Positions 1-7,968 of a DNA stretch of 36,235 nucleotides are shown in pieces. The notes beneath the pieces were generated by a model. It was not told the DNA's origin and did no database searches. It saw nothing but the letters and a program-made list of their open reading frames with translations. Source of the stretch: Mycobacterium colombiense (GTDB taxonomy: Bacteria; Actinomycetota; Actinomycetes; Mycobacteriales; Mycobacteriaceae); contig NZ_QMEU01000042.1 of the NCBI RefSeq assembly GCF_003284975.1, forward strand, positions 1-36,235, written 5' to 3'. Position 1 is the first letter of the stretch. Each line of letters opens with the position of its first letter. The position numbers and the translations under genes are program-made.

Positions 1-231
1 GCCCAGGCCGCGTCCTTGGAGGCCGAGCACCAGGCCATCGTTCGTGATGTGCTTGCTGCCGGCGACTTCTGGGGCGGTGCGGGTTCGGTGGCATGCCAGG
101 AGTTCATCACCCAGTTGGGTCGCAACTTCCAGGTCATCTACGAGCAGGCCAACTCCCACGGACAGAAGGTCCAGTCCGCGGGCAGCAACATGGCCAGCAC
201 CGACAGCGCCGTCGGGTCCAGCTGGGCCTGA
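1..231 (+). CDS. EsxN/EsxI-family WXG100 secreted protein, 5' truncated by window edge
   Basis: The window opens inside the reading frame, and 76 codons remain before TGA. Members of this family are about 94 residues, so only some 18 N-terminal residues are missing. Visible are the helix-turn-helix centre with the WGG (WXG) motif in DFWGGAGS and the C-terminal end GSSWA typical of the EsxI/L/N/O/V subgroup. Proteins of this kind are exported by ESX-5-type type VII secretion as a heterodimer with an EsxM/J-type partner, whose gene would lie just upstream, outside the window. The subgroup has several near-identical paralogues, so the exact symbol cannot be assigned. A very strong hairpin follows 15 bases after the stop. 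Confidence 0.93.
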   Translation, partial: AQAASLEAEHQAIVRDVLAAGDFWGGAGSVACQEFITQLGRNFQVIYEQANSHGQKVQSAGSNMASTDSAVGSSWA

Positions 232-246
232 CGCCTTCTCTCGACG

Positions 247-281
247 CCGGGGCCGCGCACCGATCTGGTGCGCGGCCCCGG
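247..281 (+). terminator. Strong hairpin downstream of esx gene
   Basis: A perfect 15-bp inverted repeat (247-261 with 267-281, loop GATCT) lies 15 bases after the esx stop and is followed by TTCTCGT. It is very GC-rich with only a short T-containing tail, as is usual for mycobacterial intrinsic terminators. It should insulate trcR from esx transcription. Confidence 0.75.
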
Positions 282-458
282 TTCTCGTATGCGGGTAGCC
301 CAATCCACCCGTGCCGCAACGGCACTGACGAACTCGGCGATCCGGCCGCCGAGTAATCCGGAATCGGCAAGGGCCGCAACCCGATCCGGCGCGGCGCCGC
401 GCCGGGTTCGCACCGGACCGGGGTGGGAGAACGGCCTCCCGCCGTGGCCGACGAGGGT
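282..458. other. Intergenic stretch with a 20-bp palindrome
   Basis: No convincing gene is visible between the esx terminator and the trcR promoter region. Positions 386-405 form a perfect 20-bp GC palindrome (CCGGCGCGGC and its complement) that could fold as a hairpin or act as a second terminator. A minus-strand reading frame crosses this area and runs into esx, but it has no ribosome-binding site and reads antisense through esx, so it is not called. Confidence 0.4.
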
Positions 459-525
459 TTGCCACATTTGAGAACTCTATGAACTCCGTGACAATCCTGT
501 ATGTGCCTTGCCACAATGTAGGAAC
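459..525 (+). promoter_or_regulatory. Probable trcR promoter/autoregulatory region with direct repeats
   Basis: This AT-richer stretch before trcR holds two copies of TTGCCACA (459-466 and 508-515, extended similarity TTGCCACATTTG / TTGCCACAATG) and two copies of GAACTC (472-477 and 481-486). OmpR-type regulators bind direct repeats, and TrcR is known in M. tuberculosis to bind an AT-rich site at its own promoter. Assigning these repeats to TrcR is inference. Confidence 0.45.
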
Positions 526-1299
526 ATGACCGTGATGTCGGAATACTCCAGTTCGCAGCGCCCACGCCAGGCCATCCTGGGCCAGCTGCCCAGGATCTCC
601 CGCGCCGACGGATCCCCCATCAGGGTTTTGCTGGTCGACGACGAGCCGGCGCTGACCAATCTGGTCAAGATGGCGCTGCACTACGAGGGCTGGGTGGTCG
701 ACATCGCCCACAACGGGCGCGAGGCCATGGCCAAGTTCGACCGGGTCAGCCCCGACGTCCTCGTCCTCGACATCATGCTTCCCGACGTCGACGGGTTGCG
801 GATCCTGGAACGCGTCCGCCAGTCCGACGCTTACACTCCCACCCTCTTCCTCACCGCGCGGGACTCGGTGATGGACCGGGTCACCGGTCTGACCGCGGGC
901 GCCGACGACTACATGACCAAGCCGTTCAGCCTCGAGGAACTGGTCGCCCGGCTGCGCGGGCTGCTTCGCCGGTCCGGCCAGCAACCCACGCCGACCGCCG
1001 AAACCCTCAAGGTCGGCGACCTCAAGATCGACAGCGCGAGCCGGGAGGTCACCCGGGCCGGCGACAAGATATCGCTGTCCTCCACCGAGTTCGAACTGCT
1101 GCGCTTCCTCATGCGCAATCCCCGTCGCGCGCTGAGCCGCACCGAGATCCTGGACCGCGTCTGGAATTACGACTTCGCCGGGCGCACCAGCATCGTCGAT
1201 CTGTACATCTCGTACCTGCGAAAGAAGATCGACTCCGGGCGCGAACCGATGATTCATACCGTGCGCGGGGTGGGGTACATGCTGCGGCCGGCGGAATGA
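526..1299 (+). CDS. trcR: OmpR/PhoB-family response regulator TrcR
   Basis: This is the response regulator of the TrcRS two-component system. The ATG at 526 gives 257 residues, which I recall as the M. tuberculosis TrcR length; an earlier ATG at 508 is in frame but unnecessary. The receiver domain spans roughly residues 32-150 (acid pair in LLVDDE, phospho-acceptor D82 in LVLDIMLPD, switch Lys in MTKPFS). The C-terminal winged helix ends with the usual recognition-helix/wing sequence RTSIVDLYISYLRKKI followed by VRGVGYMLR. The stop overlaps the trcS start (ATGA), so the two are translationally coupled. Direct repeats upstream suggest autoregulation. Unlike in M. tuberculosis, the pair points into the kdp operon. 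Confidence 0.92.
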   Translation: MTVMSEYSSSQRPRQAILGQLPRISRADGSPIRVLLVDDEPALTNLVKMALHYEGWVVDIAHNGREAMAKFDRVSPDVLVLDIMLPDVDGLRILERVRQSDAYTPTLFLTARDSVMDRVTGLTAGADDYMTKPFSLEELVARLRGLLRRSGQQPTPTAETLKVGDLKIDSASREVTRAGDKISLSSTEFELLRFLMRNPRRALSRTEILDRVWNYDFAGRTSIVDLYISYLRKKIDSGREPMIHTVRGVGYMLRPAE

Positions 1300-2828
1300 C
1301 CCGAGTCCGGGGCACCGCCTCCGGGGATTTTTCCCGGTGGTTTCCCCACTCGCTGCGCCGCCAGTTGTTGCTCGGTGTGCTGGCTGTGGTCAGCGTGGTG
1401 CTGGTGACGGTCGGCATCGTCTCGGTGCTGAGCCTGCGCGGCTATGTCAACATCATGAGCGATGCCGACGTCGCCGAGTCCCTGGACGCGTTCAGCCATC
1501 AGTACACGAAATACCAGCACGGCGAACATGTTTCGTCGCATCCCGGCACCCCGCCGATCGACCAGGCGATGCTGGAGTTCACCGGGGAGACGCCGGGCAA
1601 CCTCATCGCCGTGCTGCACAACGGCACCGTGATCGGGTCGGCGGTGTTCTCCGAGGATGAACCGAGGCCCGCGCCGCCCGACGTCGTCCGGGATCTGCAA
1701 GCGCAATCGTGGGGCGATGGACCGCCGCGCACCGAGATCCTCGGCCGGCTCGGGCCGCATCGCGTCGACAGCACCGTCGTCGGGTCCGACGTCCTGATCG
1801 TCGGGGTGTCGCAGAACCTCGCCGACCGCATCATCGCGCGCAAACAGCTCACCACCACCGTGCTCACCGCGACCGCGTTGGTGATCACCGCCGGGCTCAC
1901 CGTGTGGGTGGTGGGCTACACGCTGCGCCCGCTGCGCCGGCTGGCGTCGATCGCCGCCGACGTCGCCGCCATGCCGCTCACCGGCGACGACCACCGGATC
2001 AGCGTCCGAGTCCCCCCGCAGGACACCAACCCGCAAAACGAGGTCGGGATCGTCGGGCACACGTTGAATCGCTTGTTGGACAACGTCGACAGCGCGCTGG
2101 CGCACCGGGTCGAGTCCGATCTGCGGATGCGCCAGTTCATCACCGACGCCAGCCACGAATTGCGCACACCGCTGGCCGCCATTCAGGGCTATGCCGAACT
2201 CACCCGGCAGGACAGCTCGGCGCTGCCGCCCACCACGGAATACGCGTTGGCCCGCATCGAGTCCGAGGCACGGCGGATGGCCTTACTCGTCGACGAATTG
2301 CTCCTGCTGTCCCGGCTGGGCGAAGGCCAAGACCTGCAATCCGAGGACGTCGACCTGGCCGAGGTGGTCAGCAATGCGGTCAACGACGCGCGGGTGGCCG
2401 CGTTGACGCACCACTGGGTCAAGGAACTGCCCGACGGGCCGGTGTGGGTGCGCGGCGATCACGCCCGGTTGCATCAGCTGGTCAGCAACCTGCTCAGCAA
2501 CGCCCGCGTGCATACCCCGCCCGGGGTGACGGTGACGACCGGAATCACCTGTCGCCGTGACGGTCCCGCAGCGTATGCGGAAATAACCGTCGCCGACGAC
2601 GGCCCGGGCATCGACGAGGACCTGCTGCCCAGGTTGTTCGAGCGGTTCGTCCGGGCCGACAAGTCGAGATCCAACGGCTCGGGCAACGGTTTGGGCCTGG
2701 CCATCGTCAGTTCGATCGTCAAGGCCCATCATGGTTCGGTCACGGCCGAATCCACCGAGGGCCGCACGGTTTTCCGGGTGCGGCTGCCGCTGGTGGACGA
2801 TCCGGCCCACCCCGCGTCGAGCCGGTAA
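1296..2828 (+). CDS. trcS: Sensor histidine kinase TrcS
   Basis: This is the membrane histidine kinase partner of TrcR, 510 residues. Order: short cytoplasmic N-terminus, TM1 about residues 23-46, extracytoplasmic sensor segment to about 185, TM2 about 190-212, HAMP linker beginning YTLRPLRRLA, HisKA dimerisation domain with phospho-acceptor H287 in DASHELRTPLA, and HATPase_c with N box (NLLSNARVHT), G1 (DDGPGI), F box (LFERFVRAD) and G2 (GNGLGLAIV). The start overlaps trcR by 4 nt. Length and architecture match the M. tuberculosis protein as I remember it. The sensed signal is unknown. The stop is followed by about 210 bases that probably carry the kdp promoter. Confidence 0.92.
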   Translation: MTRVRGTASGDFSRWFPHSLRRQLLLGVLAVVSVVLVTVGIVSVLSLRGYVNIMSDADVAESLDAFSHQYTKYQHGEHVSSHPGTPPIDQAMLEFTGETPGNLIAVLHNGTVIGSAVFSEDEPRPAPPDVVRDLQAQSWGDGPPRTEILGRLGPHRVDSTVVGSDVLIVGVSQNLADRIIARKQLTTTVLTATALVITAGLTVWVVGYTLRPLRRLASIAADVAAMPLTGDDHRISVRVPPQDTNPQNEVGIVGHTLNRLLDNVDSALAHRVESDLRMRQFITDASHELRTPLAAIQGYAELTRQDSSALPPTTEYALARIESEARRMALLVDELLLLSRLGEGQDLQSEDVDLAEVVSNAVNDARVAALTHHWVKELPDGPVWVRGDHARLHQLVSNLLSNARVHTPPGVTVTTGITCRRDGPAAYAEITVADDGPGIDEDLLPRLFERFVRADKSRSNGSGNGLGLAIVSSIVKAHHGSVTAESTEGRTVFRVRLPLVDDPAHPASSR

Positions 2829-3038
2829 TTCAGCCGGCCCCTCCTCGCACTTTGTCTGCGCATTTACCGGGTCGGCGGGCCGTAAAGGAAACGTAAAGAG
2901 CCGCTGCGGCGCTGTTAGGAAAGCGTCAACCCAAAGCCCGTTGCCCGCGTACCCCAATTAGTTTCGAGCTGACTTGGCCGGCGCGCGGTGGCTGGCTCGT
3001 CGAGGTCCTTTCGTATGCAGGCACGGGACGGAGAAGAG
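2829..3038 (+). promoter_or_regulatory. kdp operon promoter region with 11-bp-phased CGTAAAG repeat
   Basis: This gap separates trcS from the first small kdp ORF. It contains two exact CGTAAAG copies at 2881-2887 and 2892-2898, one helical turn apart, which is the spacing OmpR-family regulators such as KdpE or TrcR recognise. AT-richer DNA follows (around 2930-2970, CCCAATTAGTTTCGAG). A ribosome-binding-like GAGAAGAG lies just before the ATG at 3039. No clear -35/-10 pair can be fixed by eye. Confidence 0.5.
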
Positions 3039-3122
3039 ATGGGCGCGGTGGTGTATGTCGTGCTGACTGTGGCGGTGTTCGCCGCACTCGGCGTGGCCCA
3101 GAAGTTGGTCGAGCGACTGTGA
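3039..3122 (+). CDS. 27-residue single-pass membrane micro-ORF preceding kdpF
   Basis: The ATG at 3039 is directly preceded by GAGAAGAG and opens a 27-codon frame ending TGA at 3120-3122. The product, MGAVVYVVLTVAVFAALGVA followed by a charged end with QK and ER, is one hydrophobic helix of about 18 residues with a basic/acidic tail. Its stop overlaps the GTG start of kdpF (GTGA), the same coupling used by established operon pairs here. I have the impression that similar tiny ORFs precede kdpF in other actinobacteria, but cannot confirm it. It could be an extra Kdp subunit, a regulatory peptide or merely a leader peptide that couples translation. No family name is assigned. Confidence 0.6.
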   Translation: MGAVVYVVLTVAVFAALGVAQKLVERL

Positions 3123-3208
3123 ACTACCAAAACGCGGTCGGCCTGGTGCTTTCGATCCTCGTTGCGCTCTACCTCGGGGTCGCGCTGCTGTTCCCGGAAA
3201 GGTTCTAA
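3119..3208 (+). CDS. kdpF: K+-transporting ATPase small subunit KdpF
   Basis: KdpF is the about 29-residue single-helix subunit that stabilises the KdpFABC complex in the membrane. The frame starts GTG at 3119, overlapping the preceding micro-ORF, and ends TAA at 3206-3208, immediately before the kdpA GTG at 3209. The sequence carries the family features: polar start with NAVGLVL, one transmembrane helix, and the conserved end ALLFPERF. It is too short for most automatic gene calls. Position and ending together make the assignment secure. Confidence 0.88.
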   Translation: MNYQNAVGLVLSILVALYLGVALLFPERF

Positions 3209-4879
3209 GTGAACACGACAACGGCCGGGGTCCTGTTCTTCGTCGTACTCGTGGCGGCGGTGGTGGTGGTGCATGTGCCCTTCGGCGACTACATGTTTCG
3301 CGTGTACACGTCGGAAAAAGACCTCCACGTCGAACGGCTGATCTACCGAGTGATCGGCGTCGACGCCCGCTCCGAGCAGACGTGGGGCGCCTATGCGCGC
3401 AGCGTGCTGGCGTTCTCGTCGGTCAGCGTCCTGTTCCTGTTCGGATTCCAGCTCGTGCAGGACAAGTTGCCGCTGCATCTGCACGATCCCGCCACGAAGA
3501 TGACGCCCTCGCTGGCGTGGAACACCGCGGTCAGCTTCGTCACCAACACCAACTGGCAGGGCTACTCCGGTGAAACCACCCAGGGCCACCTGGTGCAGAT
3601 GGCCGGCCTGGCGGTGCAGAACTTCGTGTCGGCCGCCGTCGGGATGGCGGTGGCCGTCGCGCTGGTGCGCGGGTTCGCCCGCCGACGCACCGGTGAGCTG
3701 GGCAATTTCTGGGTGGACCTGGTCCGCGGAACGCTGCGCATCCTGCTGCCCATCGCCGTCCTCAGCGCGATTCTGCTGGTGGCCGGGGGGGCGATCCAGA
3801 ACTTCCACCTGCACGACCAGGTGGTCACGACCCTCAACGGCACCCAGCAGACCATCACCGGCGGCCCGGTGGCCAGCCAGGAGGTCATCAAGGAGCTCGG
3901 CACCAACGGCGGCGGCTTCTACAACGCGAACTCCGCGCACCCGTTCGAGAACCCGACGGTGTGGACCAACTGGCTGGAGATCTTCCTGATCCTGGTGATC
4001 GGCTTCTCGCTGCCACGCACCTTCGGGCGCATGGTGGGTAACACCAAGCAGGGCTTCGCGATTGCGGCCGTGATGGCGACGCTCTACACCACCAGCACGG
4101 CGTTCATGCTGTGGTTCCAGGCGCAACACCACGGCACGGTGCCGACGTCGGTCGGCGCGGCGATGGAGGGGGTCGAGCAGCGCTTCGGCGTCACTGATTC
4201 CGGGGTGTTCGCCGCCGCGACCACGCTGACCTCCACCGGCGCGGTCGACTCCACCCATGACTCGCTGACCAGCCTCGGCGGCATGATCGCGATGTTCAAC
4301 ATGCAGTTGGGCGAGGTCGCCCCCGGCGGCACCGGGTCGGGCCTGTACGGCATCCTCGTGCTGGCGGTGATCACCGTCTTCGTGGCCGGCCTGATGGTCG
4401 GGCGCACGCCGGAGTACCTCGGCAAGAAGATCAACCCGCGCGAGATCAAGCTCGCCGCAAGCTATTTCCTGGTCACCCCGTTGATCGTGCTGACCGGCAC
4501 CGCGATCGCGATGGCGCTGCCGGGCGAACGGGCCGGCATGCTCAACGGCGGACCGCACGGGCTTTCGGAGGTCCTCTACGCGTTCACCTCGGCGGCCAAC
4601 AACAACGGGTCGGCCTTCGCGGGCCTGAGCGCCAACACCGACTGGTACAACACGGCTCTCGGCCTGGCCATGGCGTTCGGCCGGTTTCTGCCCATCGTGC
4701 TCGTTCTGGCGTTGGCGGGGTCGCTGGCCAGGCAGGGCAGCACACCGGATTCCGCGGGCACCCTGCCCACCCACCGACCCCAATTCGTGGGCATGGTCGC
4801 CGGCGTCACGTTGATTGTCGTTGCCCTGACGTTCCTGCCCATGCTCGCGCTCGGGCCTCTCGCCGAAGGAATCCACTGA
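3209..4879 (+). CDS. kdpA: K+-transporting ATPase subunit KdpA (K+ channel-like subunit)
   Basis: KdpA is the potassium-selective, channel-like membrane subunit of the KdpFABC P-type ATPase, 556 residues here, the usual length. It belongs to the superfamily of K+ transporters with four pseudo-repeats, and the selectivity-filter segments are visible: [41 protein letters not shown] and [12 protein letters not shown]. About ten hydrophobic helices can be traced. The start is GTG directly abutting the kdpF stop, and the TGA shares one base with the kdpB ATG at 4879. Expression is expected under K+ limitation through KdpDE. Confidence 0.97.
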   Translation: MNTTTAGVLFFVVLVAAVVVVHVPFGDYMFRVYTSEKDLHVERLIYRVIGVDARSEQTWGAYARSVLAFSSVSVLFLFGFQLVQDKLPLHLHDPATKMTPSLAWNTAVSFVTNTNWQGYSGETTQGHLVQMAGLAVQNFVSAAVGMAVAVALVRGFARRRTGELGNFWVDLVRGTLRILLPIAVLSAILLVAGGAIQNFHLHDQVVTTLNGTQQTITGGPVASQEVIKELGTNGGGFYNANSAHPFENPTVWTNWLEIFLILVIGFSLPRTFGRMVGNTKQGFAIAAVMATLYTTSTAFMLWFQAQHHGTVPTSVGAAMEGVEQRFGVTDSGVFAAATTLTSTGAVDSTHDSLTSLGGMIAMFNMQLGEVAPGGTGSGLYGILVLAVITVFVAGLMVGRTPEYLGKKINPREIKLAASYFLVTPLIVLTGTAIAMALPGERAGMLNGGPHGLSEVLYAFTSAANNNGSAFAGLSANTDWYNTALGLAMAFGRFLPIVLVLALAGSLARQGSTPDSAGTLPTHRPQFVGMVAGVTLIVVALTFLPMLALGPLAEGIH

Positions 4880-7032
4880 TGACCGCGACCGCGATCCACC
4901 CCGCCGAGCAGCAGACCCAGCCGACGCCGCCCACCGGCAGGAAGCGGGTGCAGGGCGGGCTGCTCGACCCGAAGATGCTGTGGAAGTCCGCCCCGGATGC
5001 GCTGCGCAAGCTCGACCCGCGCAGCCTGTGGCGCAACCCGGTGATGCTGATCGTCGAAATCGGCGCCGCCTGGAGCACCGCGCTGGCGATCATCGACCCG
5101 ACGTGGTTCGCCTTGCTGACCGTGATCTGGCTGTGGCTCACGGTGTTGTTCGCCAATCTCGCCGAGGCGGTGGCCGAAGGCCGCGGCAAGGCCCAGGCCG
5201 AGACGTTGCGCCGCGCCAAGACCCAGACCTTGGCGCGCCGCCTCAAGGAGTGGGCGCCCGGCGCGGCCGCGGTCGAGGAAGCGGTCGCCGCGCCGCAGTT
5301 GCAGCAGGGCGACGTCGTGGTGGTCGAGGCGGGACAGGTGATCCCCGGCGACGGCGACGTGGTGGAAGGCATTGCGTCGGTGGACGAATCGGCCATCACC
5401 GGCGAATCGGCCCCGGTGATCCGCGAGTCCGGCGGCGACCGGTCGGCGGTCACCGGCGGCACCACCGTGCTCAGCGACCGCATCGTCGTGCGGATCACCC
5501 AGAAGCCCGGGGAGAGCTTCATCGACCGGATGATCGCGCTCGTCGAGGGCGCCAACCGGCAGAAGACCCCGAACGAGATCGCGTTGAACATCCTGCTGGC
5601 CGCGTTGACGATCATCTTCGTGTTCGCCGTCGCGACCCTGCAGCCGTTGGCGATCTACGCCAAGGCAAACAACCCGGGCGTCCCGGATGGCCAGGCGCTG
5701 GACGCAAGCGGTGTCACCGGCATCGTGATGGTGTCGTTGCTGGTGTGCCTGATCCCGACGACGATCGGTGCGCTGCTGTCGGCCATCGGCATCGCCGGCA
5801 TGGACCGGCTGGTGCAGCGCAACGTGCTCGCCATGTCCGGGCGGGCGGTGGAGGCCGCCGGCGACGTCAACACCCTGCTGCTGGACAAGACGGGCACCAT
5901 CACGCTGGGCAACCGGCAGGCCGCGGCCTTCATCCCGCTCGACGGCATCTCCGCCGAGCAGCTGGCCGACGCCGCCCAGCTGTCCAGCCTGGCCGACGAA
6001 ACACCCGAGGGCCGTTCGGTTGTCGTGTTCGCCAAGCAGCACTTCGGGCTGCGTGCGCGCACACCGGGTGAGCTGTCCCAGGCCCAATGGGTGACGTTCT
6101 CGGCCTCCACCCGGATGTCGGGCGTCGACCTCGACGGTCACCTGCTGCGCAAGGGCGCGGCGAGCTCGGTCGCGGAATGGGCCCGCGCCCAAGGCGGCAA
6201 GGTCCCCCCGCAGCTCGGTCAGGTCGTCGACGGCATCTCCGCCGGGGGCGGCACCCCGCTGGTCGTCGGCGAATGTCGGGGCGGCGAGGCGAGAGTGCTG
6301 GGGGTCATCCACCTCAAGGACGTCGTCAAGCAGGGCATGCGCGAGCGGTTCGACGAGATGCGCAAGATGGGCATCCGGACGGTGATGATCACCGGCGATA
6401 ACCCGTTGACGGCCAAGGCAATCGCCGACGAAGCGGGCGTGGACGACTTCCTGGCCGAGGCCACGCCCGAGGACAAGCTCGACCTGATCAAGCGCGAGCA
6501 GGAGGGCGGCAAGCTGGTCGCGATGACGGGCGACGGCACCAACGACGCACCCGCACTGGCTCAGGCCGACGTGGGGGTGGCGATGAACACCGGCACGTCG
6601 GCCGCCAAAGAGGCCGGCAACATGGTGGACCTGGACTCCGATCCCACCAAACTCATCGAGATCGTCGAGATCGGCAAGCAGCTGCTGATCACCCGGGGCG
6701 CGCTGACCACCTTCTCGATCGCCAACGACATCGCGAAGTACTTCGCGATCATCCCGGCGATGTTCGTCGCACTGTTTCCCGGCCTGGATCTGCTCAACGT
6801 GATGCGGCTGCACAGCCCGCAATCGGCCATCCTGTCCGCGGTCATATTCAACGCGATCATCATCGTGCTGCTGATCCCGCTGTCGCTGCGCGGCGTGCGG
6901 TACACGCCGAGCAGCGCGTCAAAGTTGTTGAGCCGCAACCTCTATGTCTATGGCCTCGGCGGCATCGTCGCCCCGTTCATCGGAATCAAGGCGATCGACC
7001 TGATCGTCCAATTCATCCCAGGGATGTCCTGA
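4879..7032 (+). CDS. kdpB: K+-transporting P-type ATPase catalytic subunit KdpB
   Basis: KdpB hydrolyses ATP to drive K+ uptake through KdpA; it has 717 residues. P-type ATPase landmarks are intact: actuator motif TGES (174-177, whose Ser corresponds to the inhibitory phosphorylation site of E. coli KdpB), the phosphorylated Asp D336 in [12 protein letters not shown], nucleotide-binding KGAA, and the hinge motif [12 protein letters not shown] near residue 550. Paired N-terminal hydrophobic helices (about 54-95), a middle pair with the intramembrane Pro in CLIPTT (about 290-294) and C-terminal helices are present. The N-terminal 50 residues are polar. The gene overlaps kdpA by 1 nt and is followed by kdpC after 1 nt. 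Confidence 0.97.
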   Translation: MTATAIHPAEQQTQPTPPTGRKRVQGGLLDPKMLWKSAPDALRKLDPRSLWRNPVMLIVEIGAAWSTALAIIDPTWFALLTVIWLWLTVLFANLAEAVAEGRGKAQAETLRRAKTQTLARRLKEWAPGAAAVEEAVAAPQLQQGDVVVVEAGQVIPGDGDVVEGIASVDESAITGESAPVIRESGGDRSAVTGGTTVLSDRIVVRITQKPGESFIDRMIALVEGANRQKTPNEIALNILLAALTIIFVFAVATLQPLAIYAKANNPGVPDGQALDASGVTGIVMVSLLVCLIPTTIGALLSAIGIAGMDRLVQRNVLAMSGRAVEAAGDVNTLLLDKTGTITLGNRQAAAFIPLDGISAEQLADAAQLSSLADETPEGRSVVVFAKQHFGLRARTPGELSQAQWVTFSASTRMSGVDLDGHLLRKGAASSVAEWARAQGGKVPPQLGQVVDGISAGGGTPLVVGECRGGEARVLGVIHLKDVVKQGMRERFDEMRKMGIRTVMITGDNPLTAKAIADEAGVDDFLAEATPEDKLDLIKREQEGGKLVAMTGDGTNDAPALAQADVGVAMNTGTSAAKEAGNMVDLDSDPTKLIEIVEIGKQLLITRGALTTFSIANDIAKYFAIIPAMFVALFPGLDLLNVMRLHSPQSAILSAVIFNAIIIVLLIPLSLRGVRYTPSSASKLLSRNLYVYGLGGIVAPFIGIKAIDLIVQFIPGMS

Positions 7033-7033
7033 C

Positions 7034-7957
7034 ATGACGTTCTCGAACTTCGTCCGCCTGCACTGGGCGGCACTGCGCACGCTGCTCGTACTGACCGCGA
7101 TCACCGGCCTGGCCTATCCCCTGTTCATCTGGGTCATCGCGCAATTTCCCGGGCTGCGCGACCAGGCCGAAGGGTCGATTCTGACCGCCAACGGAAAGCC
7201 GGTGGGCAGCAGACTGATCGGCCAATCGTTCACCGATTCCAGCGGCAACGCGCTGCCGCAGTACTTCCAGAGTCGCCCGTCGGCCGCCGGCATCGGGTAT
7301 GACCCGACGTCGTCGGGCGGCAGCAACCTGGGCCCGGAAAGCATCGTCGACACGCCCGCCGACCCGGCCCAACTGGCGGCCGGAAAGTCGGCGTCGGATG
7401 CGGGCTTCAAACCGAGCCTGTTGACGACGGTGTGCGCGCGCAGCGCCGCGGTCGGCAGGCTGGAGGGGGTCGACGGGTCGCGACCGTTCTGCACGGGCGG
7501 CGGCGTGGGTGCGGTGCTGTCGGTGATCGGCCCGCGGGACACGCGCGGCAGCGTCATCCGTCCGACCCGGGTGGTCAGCGTGAACGAGCCGTGCGGATCG
7601 ACAGCCGCCCCTTTCCTCACCGTCTACCAGGGTGTGCGTGTCGAATGCGCCAAATACGGCGAAGACTATTCGATCGGCCAGATCGTGCCGATCCGCGGCG
7701 CCGCCCCGGCCGTCCCGGCGGTGCCGGCCGACGCGGTGACCGCCAGCGGCAGCGGCCTGGACCCGAACATCTCTCCCGCCTACGCCGAGATTCAGGTGGC
7801 ACGGGTGGCCAAAGTCCGCCACGTCAGCGCAGATCAGATCCGTGCAGTGGTCGCGCGGAACCAGAGCGGGCGCGGACTCGGGTTCTTCGGCGAACCGTGC
7901 GTCAATGTGCTGCAACTTAATCTGCAACTCGACCGCCGGTATCCGGTCACGAGCTAG
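7034..7957 (+). CDS. kdpC: K+-transporting ATPase subunit KdpC, enlarged by a Cys-containing insert
   Basis: KdpC is the single-TM subunit with a large extracytoplasmic domain that aids ATP use by KdpB. The ordinary KdpC framework is clear: TM about residues 12-35, RLIGQSF (60-66), YFQSRPSA, SGGSNLGPES (94-103), then VTASGSGLDPNISPAYA (235-251), QVARVAKVR and a C-terminal FFGEPCVNVLQLNL. Common KdpC is about 190 residues, whereas this one is 307. The extra length lies at about 104-229, between the SNLGP and TASGSG motifs, and holds four Cys (134, 153, 187, 205); a fifth, C289, sits where Arg is usual. The frame is continuous with no sign of frameshift, and the flanking KdpC motifs are intact, so it is probably functional. 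Confidence 0.93.
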   Translation: MTFSNFVRLHWAALRTLLVLTAITGLAYPLFIWVIAQFPGLRDQAEGSILTANGKPVGSRLIGQSFTDSSGNALPQYFQSRPSAAGIGYDPTSSGGSNLGPESIVDTPADPAQLAAGKSASDAGFKPSLLTTVCARSAAVGRLEGVDGSRPFCTGGGVGAVLSVIGPRDTRGSVIRPTRVVSVNEPCGSTAAPFLTVYQGVRVECAKYGEDYSIGQIVPIRGAAPAVPAVPADAVTASGSGLDPNISPAYAEIQVARVAKVRHVSADQIRAVVARNQSGRGLGFFGEPCVNVLQLNLQLDRRYPVTS

Positions 7958-7968
7958 CGGCGAGGGGG

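Noticed and set aside
138..467. Minus-strand frame crossing the trcR upstream region and esx
   Set aside because: A short part looks protein-like, but it has no ribosome-binding site, third positions are not GC-biased, and it runs antisense through esx. It could at most be a gene remnant.
508..525. Earlier ATG for trcR
   Set aside because: The ATG at 526 gives the expected 257 residues, and the earlier one lies within the repeat-bearing promoter region.
2915..6822. Minus-strand long frames opposite kdpA and kdpB (653 and 748 codons)
   Set aside because: They are shadows of well-supported kdp genes, with biased His/Arg/Asp/Gln composition and no motifs.
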